This document shows positions 46,201 through 58,500 of a DNA stretch of 64,000 bases, piece by piece; positions within the stretch are counted from its first letter, which is position 1; every line of letters begins with the position of its first letter. The stretch is from Tigriopus japonicus (taxonomy: Eukaryota > Arthropoda > Copepoda > Harpacticoida > Harpacticidae), in assembly GCA_010645155.1 (NCBI GenBank), contig CM021318.1:6754059-6818058 (forward strand). Direction: 5' to 3'. Made by a program: the position numbers and the translations under genes. Under the pieces are notes generated by a model. It was not told the origin of the DNA and did not search any database. It saw only the letters and a list, made by a program, of their open reading frames with translations.

Positions 46201-49200
46201 ATTACAATACACTTTGTTTAGCATTCAAGCATTTATCAATTTTTCATCCTAACACACTTTCTTTACAATGCCAGCACATTTTTTTCAAATCTAGCGCATT
46301 TTGCTTGACCCTTTTTCAACTTGAAAAAGATTCTTCTATTTGCTAAAATCTTCAAGCTTACCAATACTAGTTTCAACAGCCCAGCACTCTCTTATATTAA
46401 TTATAAGATTTTAATATCAGGATGTATAAGTGATGATTATTATAAGCACTACTTTTGGTTGTTTATCTGAAATTGCTGAAAAGTCAACATAAAAAAGAGA
46501 AAAACGAAAGAGATGGCCCAAAAATGGTCACATTATTTTTTGTAACTAATGTTGTAACTTTGAGCTCTAGCTCTGTTATGCTGAATTCTGCTAGAACAGT
46601 GTGACACTATTGTGTTTCTACTAATCCTACAAATCAAAGAAAATACGCCAAATTTCACGATTTTCAGTTAAATACCGCCAGAAACTTGTCAAAATGTTCT
46701 TCCCCGCCAAACAGAAATTTCCCAACGCCAGACTGTAACGTAAACCGCCAGAATACCGCCAGATTTTTCCGTCCCGCCAGATAAAAAATCTCGCCGCCAG
46801 ACGTGGCCTCAAACCGCCAGAAACACCAAAATCTGGCGGGCCAAACCGCCATCTGGCAGCCCTGCTTGGTTGGAAAAAGTCTCCCGGGATGCCGGGAATC
46901 GATTACAAACCGGTTACTGTTTGAACTAAAGCCTGATTTTTGGTTTAGTGTTGCCAATTTGACACATGTTTAGGTTTTGGGGTCAAAAAAGTTGCACAGC
47001 ATAAGGTTATGACAACTCTAGTCAAAAATGGCAGCACTCACAGCTTGTTGTTTTTTATGTTTTTATTTTGAATATGAATATGAAAAAAAAGGTCACAAGG
47101 AACGCTACATGTATTAAAAAAAGTGAATTGGTATCATGAGGAGACATCGCAGGAACAACAAGACACCAAGATGGGTTTGAATGCTGTCCGTTGTTTTAAT
47201 TAGACAATATGTTGAAAGTAGAAAGACATAATAAAAGATAAAAGAAGTACAAAAGGTACAAAAATATGAACATGTTAAAAAAACATTGTAGAATAAAGAG
47301 AAAAAAGAACCTTGAGACCGGGGATCGGGGGTTTATGGTTGTGATCATGATGGTAATGAAGGTGTGTTTGCCTCTGTAGATTGGAACCTATGTGGAGAAG
47401 ATGTTGATGACCGAGTTGTCGGGCAATGTGATTGATCTTTGTCCCGTGGGTGCTCTCACGTCCAAACCTTATGCGTTCATGGCGAGACCATGGGAGACCA
47501 GAAAGACCGAGACCATCGATGTCTTGGATGCCATGGGAAGCAATATTGTCGTCACCCACAGAACTGGCGAGGTAAGACACTCAACAGAAAGACCAAAAGT
47601 TCAGAGAGAAGTGGTCGTAAACTGGCAGTAAAGCAATTTCAGGCAGGGTTTTTATGCTTGTGTCCGATTTTAGTGAATATGCCGAAAAAATCCATGAATA
47701 AATGGGATTGGTTTTCGTTTGTAGGATATTAGATTGAGGGATTTTTGAAGTTTTATTTTTAAGAATGTTTTCGGCTTTGCATGTAAATTTCGGACTTTTT
47801 TCCCGTTTAACGCTATAAAACTTTCATAAGGTCAGCTATTTCTGTACATTTTTATGGATTTCTTGTCAGAAATATCTCTCAAGGTTGAAATTTAACCTCC
47901 TTTTTTAACTTTATAAATAGCTTGTTCATATTCGATCCCATTTGAGATCATTTGAGAACATAGGAACATGAAAGTTCCAAGAAACATGCTTGACGTTTTT
48001 AGATTTTATTTCAACCATTCACCCATAAATCTGTCTGCAGACGTTTTTTCTCCATTGTAAACGGATTTCTTTAAGCCTCATAAAATCTCGTGTTCAATGT
48101 TCACTTTTTACAACCAAATATTTTATTCCAAAATTCATGGTATATCTTTCAATAGAATTCTTGTTTCAAATATCTATCACAGGAAAAAATTGAAATAACT
48201 TTTGGAAGTTTGAGATAAGCAAAGGCCAAAACTTGTTCATTTTGACAAGACCACAAATCCATCCATGGATATTTTTCCCATAATTGTCCAGATAATATTT
48301 GACCACAAAACATTCCTCTTTCAGGTCTTGAGGATTTTGCCCCGTATGAATGAGGACATCAACGAGGAGTGGTTATCGGACAAATCACGCTTTGCGTGCG
48401 ATGGTCTCAAACGCCAACGTCTTACCGAACCCATGATCAAGAACAATAACGGCGAATTGACCCCTTGCTCTTGGGAAGAGGCCATTGTGACCGTGGCCAA
48501 GGTCTTGGATTCCACTCCTGGCGATAAAATGGCCGCCATTGCCGGAGGTCAAGTCGATGCCGAGGTTAGTCAGTGATTCTTATTTCTGCTATTTTGATAT
48601 TTATTGGTAAATGGCCTATAATTTATATTACTACAACGAAATAAAAATTCTATTTCTAGCTGATTGCGATTTGTTAAGTTTGAAATCAGAGAAAATTTAA
48701 TTGATTAACGAGTCTATATTATACATGAAATAATATTTGGTATGTAAATTGGACGCTGTAAGATTGTGATTCTACATTTATAAACAAATTCGAAAATTGT
48801 AATAAACATAAGCCAACTACTTTTGGATCAAATAATTAATTACATGTCGAAAATGATAAACACACGTGTGACAAGTCAACTAATGAAATAAAGATATAAC
48901 TTTCAGATTGTAATATCTTGCTTAAAGGTGCTCGAAATGTCAAATAACAATGAATTTTGGTCTTCATTTTCAAATGTATTTTAGGCCTTGATTGCTTTGA
49001 AAGACATGTTCAACCGTCTTGGATGCGAGACTCTTGCTACTGAAGAGATCTTTCCCATGGATGGAACGGGCACGGATTTCCGGTCCAATTACCTCTTGAA
49101 TACGAGCATTGCGGGTATTGAAGATGCCGATCTGGTCTTGCTCGTGGGAACAAATCCGCGATATGAGGCTCCGTTGTTTAATGCCCGATTGAGAAAGTGC

Positions 49201-52200
49201 TGGATTCACAATGAATTGGATGTGGCAATGGTTGGTCCCAAAGTGGATCTCACTTACGATTACGAGGTAATGATGCCCAATGTTCCTACAAAAATGGGGT
49301 TTAATCATAGTTGCTTTAATCCCGCCCGGTTGATGTTAGAATCTTTTTTTGCCCTAAATGCCCCTGATTCGTCCCTCAAAATTGTGCTTACCTCTATAAG
49401 AGTGATAATGTGCGACTCAGATTCTCATCGATTTTGGGTTTCCTAGAACTCTGGAAAAAGAAATAAAAGATGGAAAAAATTTGTTGTGAGTAGGGTTTGG
49501 ATAAAGTTGTGTTTTTTGGCAAAAAGTTGCAATTTTTTAGCCCTAAAGTTGTAATATTTTTTGTTAAAAGTTGCACTCAACTCGACAAAAGTTGCTAAAG
49601 AATTGTTATTCTCTGGCCTTAAATTGTCAGTTCTTGACAAAATTGCAAGGTTTCGTGGCAATGTATGTTTTTAACGGAACAATTACTTTTTGCATCACAA
49701 AACAGAGAAAGGCATGTTCAAGCAACTTTGTACTTTTTAGGAGATTCCTGATAGTGGCATTAATACCATCTACTGAAACCTTTTCAGAACACCCTTACCT
49801 TCTTGCCAATACAGTTTTGGGGACAGAAATATCACTCCAGTTTCATTAGTGTTGTTTTACTTTGAACACATTTCACCAGTTAAGCAGCAAGGGCGCCAAA
49901 TAAGTTGATCTATCATGCATCACAAACTTTGAATCACAATATTCAAATTCCACTTCAATGGTGCATGCTTAGTGTCATTTCTCCTTGACCTCTAGCTTAA
50001 TTATGGGGTCTGAATCCATGTTTTGGTTCACTTCTAGCATCTGGGCGATTCCGCCAATGTCCTTGAACAACTCTCAAGCGGCTCTCATCCATTCTTCAAG
50101 AAGTTGGCCTCAGCCAAGAACCCCATTGTCATTGTGGGATCTGAGTGCCTTCAACGTGCTGATGGAGGGGCTTTGTATACCCATGTTCAGAAATTGGCCG
50201 AAGCTGTGAAGGCACAAAGTGGATGTCCAGATGAGTGGAAGGTCCTCAATGTTCTCCATAGAGTAGCTAGCCAGGTAAGGACACGGAAGTCGTAAAAATA
50301 ACAGTTTACCTCTTTTTACACCGAACCATCATGTTTAGAATGTGGACATGTGTGTTGTTGTTATTGAAGCACTAATTAAAAATATCAAATTGTTTTTTAA
50401 AAAAGAAAACGCATACATGTATTGTAGTTTCAGAAGAAAGGTAGTTTCAAAGAGAAAGGCTAGTGACTCCGACTAATGTCCATATAAGCTAAGACATTCA
50501 GCTGTACATCAAATGCGAGGACTGGAATATACTTTCTACAGTTGAAGATTTTGGCACGTGTTTGAAGTGTTTGTAATGATTATTTTTCAAGGTTGATATT
50601 TATGTATCTAAAATCACAAAGTTCTATCCAATTAAAGCGAAAAAGTCTCTATAATTTGCACTGATTTTAAATGTTATGATTAGGGCCCGGAAAAATATTT
50701 GCAAAAAAGTGACAAAATATCCAATATATATTTTCTCCAAAAGGCCAAAATATTTGGAAAAAAAGACGGATATTGAAGAAATATTTTTTTTGACAAGGTC
50801 ATTATTTAGTATTTTTGTCTTTGTGCGCCCATTTTCCAAATTTGTTTCTGGAGAATTTGATATATTTTGCAGTTTTTGGAGGCCTACTTGAATGTAATTG
50901 ATTCTAAAAAACAAGTTTCATGCTTTTCTCAATAAATGGCGCAATTTTATTTATTGATGACAGTAGTTTTGGTTGTGAATGTCAAATTTCAGGACAAATG
51001 CGATTTTGTAGCGGTTTTTGTATTTTGGTTTTATTTTTTGGTTAGCCATACTGAGCATTGGTCGTTCATTTATTTCCTCAATTTTGCCTGAAATATTTTT
51101 TTTTTGACTCAAATATTCGAGAAAATATTTATTATTCCCTTGAAAAAGCCAAAATATTTGAAAAATCGAGGAAAAACGGAGAAAAAAAAATATTTCCGGG
51201 CCCTAGTTATGCCAATTGCACTTGAAACGCCACAATTTTACTTGGCTACAAATACAGCAATCACTGGTTCAAGTTCGGTCTTGCAACTGAAAAGAAACGA
51301 GAAAATAATAATGCTCCGTCACTTCACTTCACTTGCAGGTTGCTGCTCTGGATATTGGATATCAGGCTGGTGTTTCTGGTGTCCGTGAGGTCAAACCTGA
51401 TGTCCTATTCCTTTTGGGTGCAGATGCTGGGGCAATTACCCGAGCAGATTTGCCCAAGGATTGCTTTGTTATCTACCAGGTTAGTCAAATTAAAAAACAG
51501 TATGGGTGGATTGAATTTGCTTTAGCTTTTGAGTGACAGTATCAAAACAACGAAGTTTAGTGTACAAACAGTTTGCAATACCTTTGAGGATGATGTTTTC
51601 TGCTCTCGAAAAACTCGTTGCATCAAACTTGTCTTGACTGCATTTGTGTAACCGGTAATCACCGATGTCAAAGATAAGTGACGTCACATTTGACCAAATT
51701 TAAACCTAACCTAACCATACTTAAACCTAACCTAACCTAACTAAACCTAACCTAACCTAACTTAAACCTAACCTAACCTAATTTAAACCTACTTTAACTT
51801 CATTCAAACCTAACTTAACCTAAATTTAACCTGAGAGGTGTGACGTCACGCATCTTTGACATCGGTGATTAACGATTAGACTGCATTTGTGAGCTGTCAG
51901 CCTGTTGACAGTAAATCAAATCATAACAAGAAATACTGTTCACAGCTAGCTGATCAACAGCAAAACAATGTCAGCTGTGCTATGTTTGTGAAATTGATCT
52001 CTTTATTCTGCTTACTAGGGCCATCATGGCGATGTCGGTGCTGAAATGGCGGATTGCATCTTGCCTGGAGCGGCTTATACGGAGAAGCAGGGCACCTATG
52101 TCAATATGGAAGGTCGAGCTCAACAAACCATACCTGCTTTAACTCCTCCTGGTCAGGGCAGAGACGATTGGAAGATCATCAGAGCCTTGTCCGAGGTCAG

Positions 52201-54002
52201 TATCTGTTAAGCAAAAGGAATATTTGGCTTGAATAGCTCTCATTTGTCTGGATCGTAACTTTTTTGAAGTTAAACGTAATTCTGACAACAGAATATGTAA
52301 GAAAGGTTGGCAAAGAAGCTGATAAAGTGAAGGCACTCGATAAGTCTAATAAATAGGCCTGGGACTTTGATGCAAAAACCTTTTTTTGGTAAAGAAGCTG
52401 ATAAAGTTAAAGCACTCAATAGGTCTAATAAATAGGCCTGGGAATTTGATGCAAAAAACTTTTTTGGCATTTTGGGCCCTTATTTGCACTGATTCGCATT
52501 TTGAGCACTAATTTGCATCGGTTTACATTTTGAGCGCCTATTTGCAATTTGTTTCACATTTTGGATACTTTTTGGGTAGATGAGCAGAAAACGTGCTTTT
52601 AGCAATGGTTTAGGCATCAAAAATATATATATAAATTTTTTTTTTGAAATTTGATTTTAGTATGGAGACGACGATAACAAGTGATTTTTACCCATCTCGT
52701 ACTTTTTCATATGATTTTTCTGGTACAAACTTAGTACTTAGTGCAAAAGGATTGCAGGTTTACGCACCTTAACAGTTGACGGATGCCAACAAAGGAAGTT
52801 ATTTTTAACGAAATATTGTCGGTTAAAAAAAATAGTGTTCGGAAAATAGAATTGATATGGTCTATAGTTTTGGAACTGAATATTGAAAGTACTAAATTTG
52901 TAGATATGTGTGTTGCACTCAGTAACCAATCTCTTCTCTGAAGCCTTTTCACATCCACAGGCAGAAAAAAAAACCAAAGATATTTTAGTAGTGTGCTCAA
53001 GAGACAAAAGATTGCAATTTTTAGCCCTACAAGTCTTGAATCGACAACCCAGACCTTAAAAAACCAAAACACTAAATGTCCCCATGAAACATGATTTTTA
53101 TTTGCCTTCTGGGCCTTTTTTTTAATTTGAAGGACCTAAAACTGGGAATTTGCATTAAATTCCCAGGCCTACTAATGAACATTCAAATGTAGTGGGAGTG
53201 AAACCCGTGACAGACTTGAATTGTAGACAATGAAATTCTTTTAAAATGTTATCCAAACAATTTGTTTCAATAACACTTTTAACTGGGACTTCAATTGGTA
53301 TTATAAACATCTCTTAATAACACAATCTCAAAGCATTTATTTGCAAATGCAAATATTTTCCTTGGACTATTCCTTAAATAATTGCTTCCTACCCAAACAT
53401 CAGAATTCGGTTGGACCTAAAACATTTATGTTTTAATTTTAAAACCCAAATAAACGGCCATATTTTGTTCAATTTTTTGATATATGGATAGACATTATTT
53501 TGAAATTGACCCTAAATCAGGTTACTGCCATGGGAAACTCGGTAAAGTCGATGTGAGAGGATTAAAAATGACTTTTTAATTATTTATGTATTTGTTTTGT
53601 TCCAATCAAAGTGTCGCACCCTGTAGATGAAATCCATGCTATAGTTCAAATCCAAGGTGAATAGATGTTGAGACTAGAGGTCAATTTTTTTGATCTCTTT
53701 TGCAGGTTGTGGGTGAGACTCTTCCATATGACACCCTTCAAGAGATCCGAGCACGTTTGAATGAGGTGGCGCCAAATTTGACCCGATATGGATTGCTGGA
53801 AGAGGCCAATTTTTTCAAGGAAAGCGCCAAATTTGCTGCAGAGAAGAACAAGAACTCCATCTCAAATCAATCAATCGATGTGAAGATCAAAGTTCTCGAG
53901 GATTTCTACATGACTGATCCCATTAGCAAGGCCTCGCCTACCATGGCCAAGTGTGTGGCTGCTGTCAAGCAGCAAAAGCAGGCTAAATATGTCAAATCAT
54001 AA
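43242..54002 (+). CDS. NDUFS1: NADH:ubiquinone oxidoreductase 75 kDa core subunit (complex I)
   Basis: Core Fe-S subunit of mitochondrial complex I, relaying electrons from the flavin arm. Ten coding exons: 43242-43403, 43921-44167, 45047-45273, 47380-47571, 48325-48564, 48985-49266, 50038-50274, 51339-51479, 52019-52195, 53706-54002. Every junction keeps frame, giving 733 residues (family about 727). The N terminus [15 protein letters not shown] is a mitochondrial presequence. The [2Fe-2S] site is Cys67/78/81/95 ([17 protein letters not shown]...AAC). The [4Fe-4S] region follows with [15 protein letters not shown] and RCIHCTRC. The molybdopterin-oxidoreductase-like half has [20 protein letters not shown] and [23 protein letters not shown], and the C terminus has [16 protein letters not shown]. 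The start has A at -3 and follows the acceptor at 43230 by 11 bp. Confidence 0.97.
44296..44911. mobile_element. hAT-type MITE in NDUFS1 intron 2, 'TAGTGATGGACCGAAA' family
   Basis: The left end is TAGTGATGGACTGAAAGAGC and the right end is a diverged inverted form (gttcatccctga). The 'tttcggccgaaatttcggtt' subterminal block is shared with 17869-18158. The interior is longer and different. The right boundary is uncertain by about 10 bp, and no clean target duplication is seen. Confidence 0.65.
45317..45535. mobile_element. hAT MITE, 'CAGRGGTCGGCAACC' family, copy 3, in NDUFS1 intron 3
   Basis: The left end is TAGAGGTAGACAACTGGTGG and the right end ggtcgccgcccctg. It shares the GTGGGCC-rich interior and the 'gtgggccgcggcccac' palindrome with copies at 13210 and 17297. 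It starts only about 45 bp after the exon 3 donor. Confidence 0.8.
45582..46864. mobile_element. hAT-type element with dense subterminal CGCCAGA motifs, in NDUFS1 intron 3
   Basis: Terminal inverted repeats CAGGGCTGCCAG at both ends and a perfect 8-bp target duplication (cttggttg at 45574-45581 and 46865-46872). About 100 bp at the left end and 200 bp at the right end hold at least eleven CCGCCAGA/ACGCCAGA motifs. Such motifs are typical of subterminal transposase-binding sites. 1283 bp; no transposase seen. Confidence 0.92.
50681..51205. mobile_element. hAT-type MITE in NDUFS1 intron 7, 'TAGGGCCCGGAAAAATATTT' ends
   Basis: TAGGGCCCGGAAAAATATTT at the left and its inverse (aaatatttccgggcccta) at the right. 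Flanks are gttatgat / gttatgcc (6 of 8). Fragments with the same end are at about 30543-30560 and 58178-58190. The interior is rich in AAATATTT. Confidence 0.85.
51649..51878. mobile_element. TIR element carrying telomere-like CCTAA repeats, in NDUFS1 intron 8
   Basis: Terminal inverted repeats of about 40 bp (TAACCGGTAATCACCGATGT on the left; TAATCGTTAATCACCGATGT read inward from the right), both continuing through 'caaagat..gtgacgtcac'. Between them, about 51705-51833 is made of AAACCTAACCTAACCTAA units, the complement of arthropod TTAGG repeats. Perfect 13-bp direct repeats (gactgcatttgtg) flank the element at 51636-51648 and 51879-51891. Confidence 0.9.
52308..52465. repeat. 79-bp tandem duplication at the left edge of a MITE
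   Basis: Two diverged copies with a 79-bp period, each containing 'aaagaagctgataaag' and 'taataaataggcctggg'. The unit spans the target site plus the first bases of the MITE starting at 52433, so the duplication arose after the MITE inserted. Confidence 0.85.
52433..53171. mobile_element. hAT-type MITE, 'TAGGCCTGRGAATT' family, copy 2, in NDUFS1 intron 9
   Basis: TAGGCCTGGGAATTTGATGC at the left; TAGGCCTGGGAATTTAATGC read inward from the right. Target duplication ctaataaa / ctaatgaa (7 of 8). Colinear with the copy at 29757-30331. Confidence 0.9.
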
Positions 54003-54014
54003 TGTTAAGATTAC

Positions 54015-54020
54015 AATAAA
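54015..54020 (+). promoter_or_regulatory. Polyadenylation signal of NDUFS1
   Basis: AATAAA 13 bp after the stop codon, so the 3' UTR is very short. Confidence 0.8.
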
Positions 54021-55511
54021 ACAACGCTACTATTTTGTGCCGGCTCTGAAGTAACTTGGGCATTGTTTGGTTACTCTAAAATGTAAAGAAATAGGTTGCC
54101 TTCGTGTCAAAATCTAGAGATGAACAAAACGGACAATACCAAACTTTTCACCTAATCATAAGTAATAATTCTTTATGCACATTTCTGATTGTCCGGTCTC
54201 TAAACATGTTTTTATATCTCTTTTTATAAGTGCTCAAGACAATTTTAACACATGTTGCTACAAAGTTTCAAAGTCCAATTTTAAAGTTCTGCCGAATAAA
54301 TTTGTAATCGAATTTTTAGTGATAAAAGGACACGTAAAACAGTTTGAACCATGCCAAAATCAATGATGGGTAATCACGAGTTTGATGCGACCCCGTCTGA
54401 AAAGCATGGCTTTTAATCAAGAAGGTGAGATCCTTATGATGTAAAAATGTGAAGCTTTGGAATTTTAGACTTCACTCATGGGCTTAATTATGCAACTTCT
54501 TTGGAAGTTTTCAATGGCTACCAACTTTGGGGATTTATCTTTAACAAGAAATCTAGAATCCCACTTCATATCAAAAGTTTTTCATACTTTTGTATATTTA
54601 CAACGTCACAATTTACAAAAATAAAACCCTTGCCACATAGAGAAATACAAATAAAGAATTAAAAAATGTGATTTCGTGAATATAAAAAGTGTGAAATAAT
54701 TAACCCCTTAAAAAACTATAGAAATGCATGAAAAAATGAAATTAAAGAAACTATATTTATCCAAAGAAAGGAAAAATGTGTGATTGATAAGGGTCACTAA
54801 AACTTCATCACGGCGAACTTACAATGACCCTTAACGTCTACGGCAGTTTTCGCCGCAAAAAATCCTCTAGATTCCATAAAAAAGTTGGATAGGGAGTCTT
54901 TTTGCCACTAGGTGGCACTAAAAACGGTGAAACTCTCCGCCGACTCTGCCATCTTTTTGTACGCCTAAACTCAAAAGAAGAGCCGGATGCTGATGCTGCC
55001 ACTTTGCTCAGGGTACCCATAATAGCTGAAAAAAGAAAAAAGAAGTTTTCCTTTTCTTTGAACGAATTATTTTTGTTATGTTGGTAGTTGCGTAGTATTG
55101 ACAACGGCGAGGTGATGAATGCGTTTCTTTTTTGTTTCACAAAATTGGATAATGTCTTAAAATCACTTGACAGATAAACTTCATAATTTTTTAAATCTTA
55201 GCCTAGAAATTGAAAATGTATATATACTGAAGTGATTTGAATTTAAAATCATTTTTGCATTGAAACATAAATTCAAAAACTATTTTCCATCAACAGACTC
55301 ATTATTTTGAAAACCAACTTAGACTTTGCTGCTTTTTGATATTCCTTCCAGTCACCCTGATGACATGAGTCCATGCTTTGGACTTCTATGCGTGTCACTC
55401 ACTTGACGAGTTTCAACAGCTGCCTGACGCTAAAACTCAATTCTCGTGCCAGAAAATCGGCATTGCGAGCGGGAAATTAGTCCCGGATTTAATTTATCCC
55501 CGGCCTCCATC
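54021..55511. other. Spacer between NDUFS1 and eIF3f
   Basis: No gene recognised. The last 150 bp are GC-richer and probably hold the eIF3f promoter and 5' UTR. An upstream in-frame ATG (55446) would add 22 residues to eIF3f but has no family support. Confidence 0.5.
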
Positions 55512-58500
55512 ATGTCTTCAGCCGTAAATCTGCGGGTGAAAGTGCACCCCAGCGTACTCTTTCAAATCACGGACGCCTATGAACGCCGTCCGGCCGACAA
55601 TCAACGCGTGGTCGGCACACTTTTAGGTGAGTCCATTCACGTCCCAATCCATTTTGGCACGGCCTATTTCGAAATTCCGAGTGTGAAAAATGCGTTTTTG
55701 TCTTTGTACGTAGGCACGGTGGATAAGGAGAGCGTGGAAGTGAGCAATTGTTTCACGGTTCCGCACAAAGAGGGCGGTGAGGTGCAATTCGATCTGCAAC
55801 ACGCCACTTCCATGTATGAACTCAATAAGAAGGTCAACCCGCAGGTACGAAAGAGATTGGAAAGGAAAGGATGCCTGTGAATCAATAGAAAATTTGGAAG
55901 GAACGGCAGAGGTTGTCATAGCCAACTCGCACTAATCAATAGGTTTAAATGCGTTAAAAAGTGACGATGTGAGGTCCGACGGAGGCTCGAATCAGCGTTG
56001 TCAGAAATTTTCGAACTAATAATGCCACGAATATCTTTCAAAAGTGCCATATTTGAGTTGGGCTTCTAGTTAAGAGGGCCACCAAATTTTGGTAATAAAT
56101 ATTGCCACTAAATGTCAATATTTGTGTAAACACGATATTATTGTAGTTTTATTAGCACTTTTCTCAGTAATTGCCGAAGAAACTGACCTTTTACTACATT
56201 CGCATTAGCTGTAATTCTTACCTTATAGCTTGGAATAGCTGATGAACAAATTTCATCTTGTTGCAAATAAAACAAATCGTCTTGGAGTCGTTACTTTTCT
56301 TTTTGGTTTTGCCATTTTTTTCCAGATCTTTCTGAAGAAAACGAGTAATTTTCCTGGATCTTTTGAATTTTATCACAAATTTTTAATTTTAGGAAAAAAT
56401 TAAAAGTTTTACGATATTTGATCTACCACGATCACTGGGTTTAGGATTGAAAAACTCGCTCTCAAGAATGAATCTCCTGATCAAAGAGATTACTTTTGAA
56501 AAAATGAGGTTGTGTGGAAATCAGGAATTTTCCTTTGCGCCATATTTAAAGATGTTTTTGTTTCTGGTTTGATATTAGAACAAGTTGAAATGAGATTGAA
56601 CTGTTTTCTGTAAATTGGTTTTTGCCATTAATTTATTTGAAACTATTGGTTTTGAAAATATCTGGCAACACTCCTTTATTATACTTTTGTTCGGACCTCA
56701 CATTGTCTCGATTACCGAAAGCTGCGATATCTATGTGATATTTGTTGTACAAACTGAATTCTGAAAAATTCTTGATTCAAGGTCTTTCAGGGAAAGGTTT
56801 TTTAGCTTGATACGCGTGGCGGTACAAAATTAGTTTCCAAAGCACTTTTTAAGATGTCCGGCAAATATACTCAAATTGATATTTAAAAAATCAACGTCAA
56901 AAGTTAGTTCTATGTATTTGTTTTTTGACTATGGTGAGGCATTTCAAAATCTCAAGTTGTACCACATTTGTAGAAACGTGACTGTACATTCAAAATTTGA
57001 AATGTCACCTTGTTCAGCCGAATCTCAAAAAATGGGAAAGTGATAAATGTTATTGAAACAATATGAGAATCATCAAATTGATTGACTAACATTCCTCTCT
57101 AGGAGTTGTTGGTGGGTTGGTTTGCCACGGGCAGTGCCATTACCAATCATTCCGTGCTCATTCATGAATACTACGATCGAGAGACGAAGAATCCTATTCA
57201 TTTGACCTTGGATACCACCCTCAACGCCGGTAAAATGAACATGAAAGCCTACGTTTGGTGAGTACATTTTTCAGTGTCACAAAAGCACAGATTCCCTTAC
57301 CACAGAGACCTCAATTGTGACGGTGCCAAAAGCGCCCTCTAGGAGGGAATGGCTGAACAAATTCTAGGAAATGGATTGCTTTATTAGGAATGTCATAAAG
57401 GGCGCTACCCTGGTAGTAACGCAAATATCCTTTTTGAAGATTGGTTCTCAGAGTCAATCCCAAAAATAAGTCATCTAGAGGTCACGAATTAAACTACTGT
57501 CGCCTTGGTCGTCCTGTTGAGCAAAAACTGACTTGTCTGGGGCTTGGTCTGTACATAAAAGGCGTTACAATTTTTAACAATTACTTCGTGTTTTTTAGCG
57601 TTCCGATCGGTGTTCCGGGAGCCACTTCCGGATCCATGTTCACGTCCGTTCCCGTGGAGGTTTTGGCCTCAGGCGCTGAGGTCACTGGCCTCGATTTGCT
57701 CCACAAGACCAAGTTCACGAAACTTCGCCAAGTTGAGCCCATGCCCGATTTGGTGCGAGTTTCCGAGGGTGTGGCCAAGCTTGAATACATGTTGGACGCA
57801 GTGACCAAGGTTAGTCGACATTAGCAAATGTATATTTTTTCTTTTTCTACCATGTAATTTTTGTGGCGGAGAACGACATCAAACCCTGCAAGTTTACATT
57901 GATGCGTTAATTCTTTATATTGTATGTATAAGTATATTGGCTCAGTCATTAGACGTCGATAGCGTAACGATATGAAATGCTCCTGGAAGGTATTTTACTT
58001 AGAGATTTAGTTGAGCATTTGAAAGTCATGGCTTGAAAAAAGTGAGATCTCTCCCATAAACTGAAGGGTTTGTAAATTGCCCGAGATTTTTTCTACGAAA
58101 CAGTCTAGATATGTTAAAAACAGAGATAAAATGAAGAAATAATTTTAGAATATTGAAGACTTTATAGAAATCTAGTTCCGGGCTCTAGTGATGAAGTGTC
58201 TTTAGTTAGACATTTATCATCTGTTTTATTGGCAATGGGGCATGGTTATAAAGGTTCCCTGGAGTGTGTTAAAATAATTTCCGCGAGTAGAATATAGCAA
58301 AAATAGTTGCTCTTTGCCTTGGCAAGACTTTGAATTAGCAAAATCCTTCGAATCGTCAAATCCCCTTTGGCCAACAAACAGATTTGTTCTATGCCCAGCA
58401 AAATTATATCATACCTTTTGTCAATTAAAAAATCAGCTCCTGAAATTGAAAACAAACAAAGGCAAGCTCTTGCAAAGGTACAAAAGTGCGTTATTCTAGT

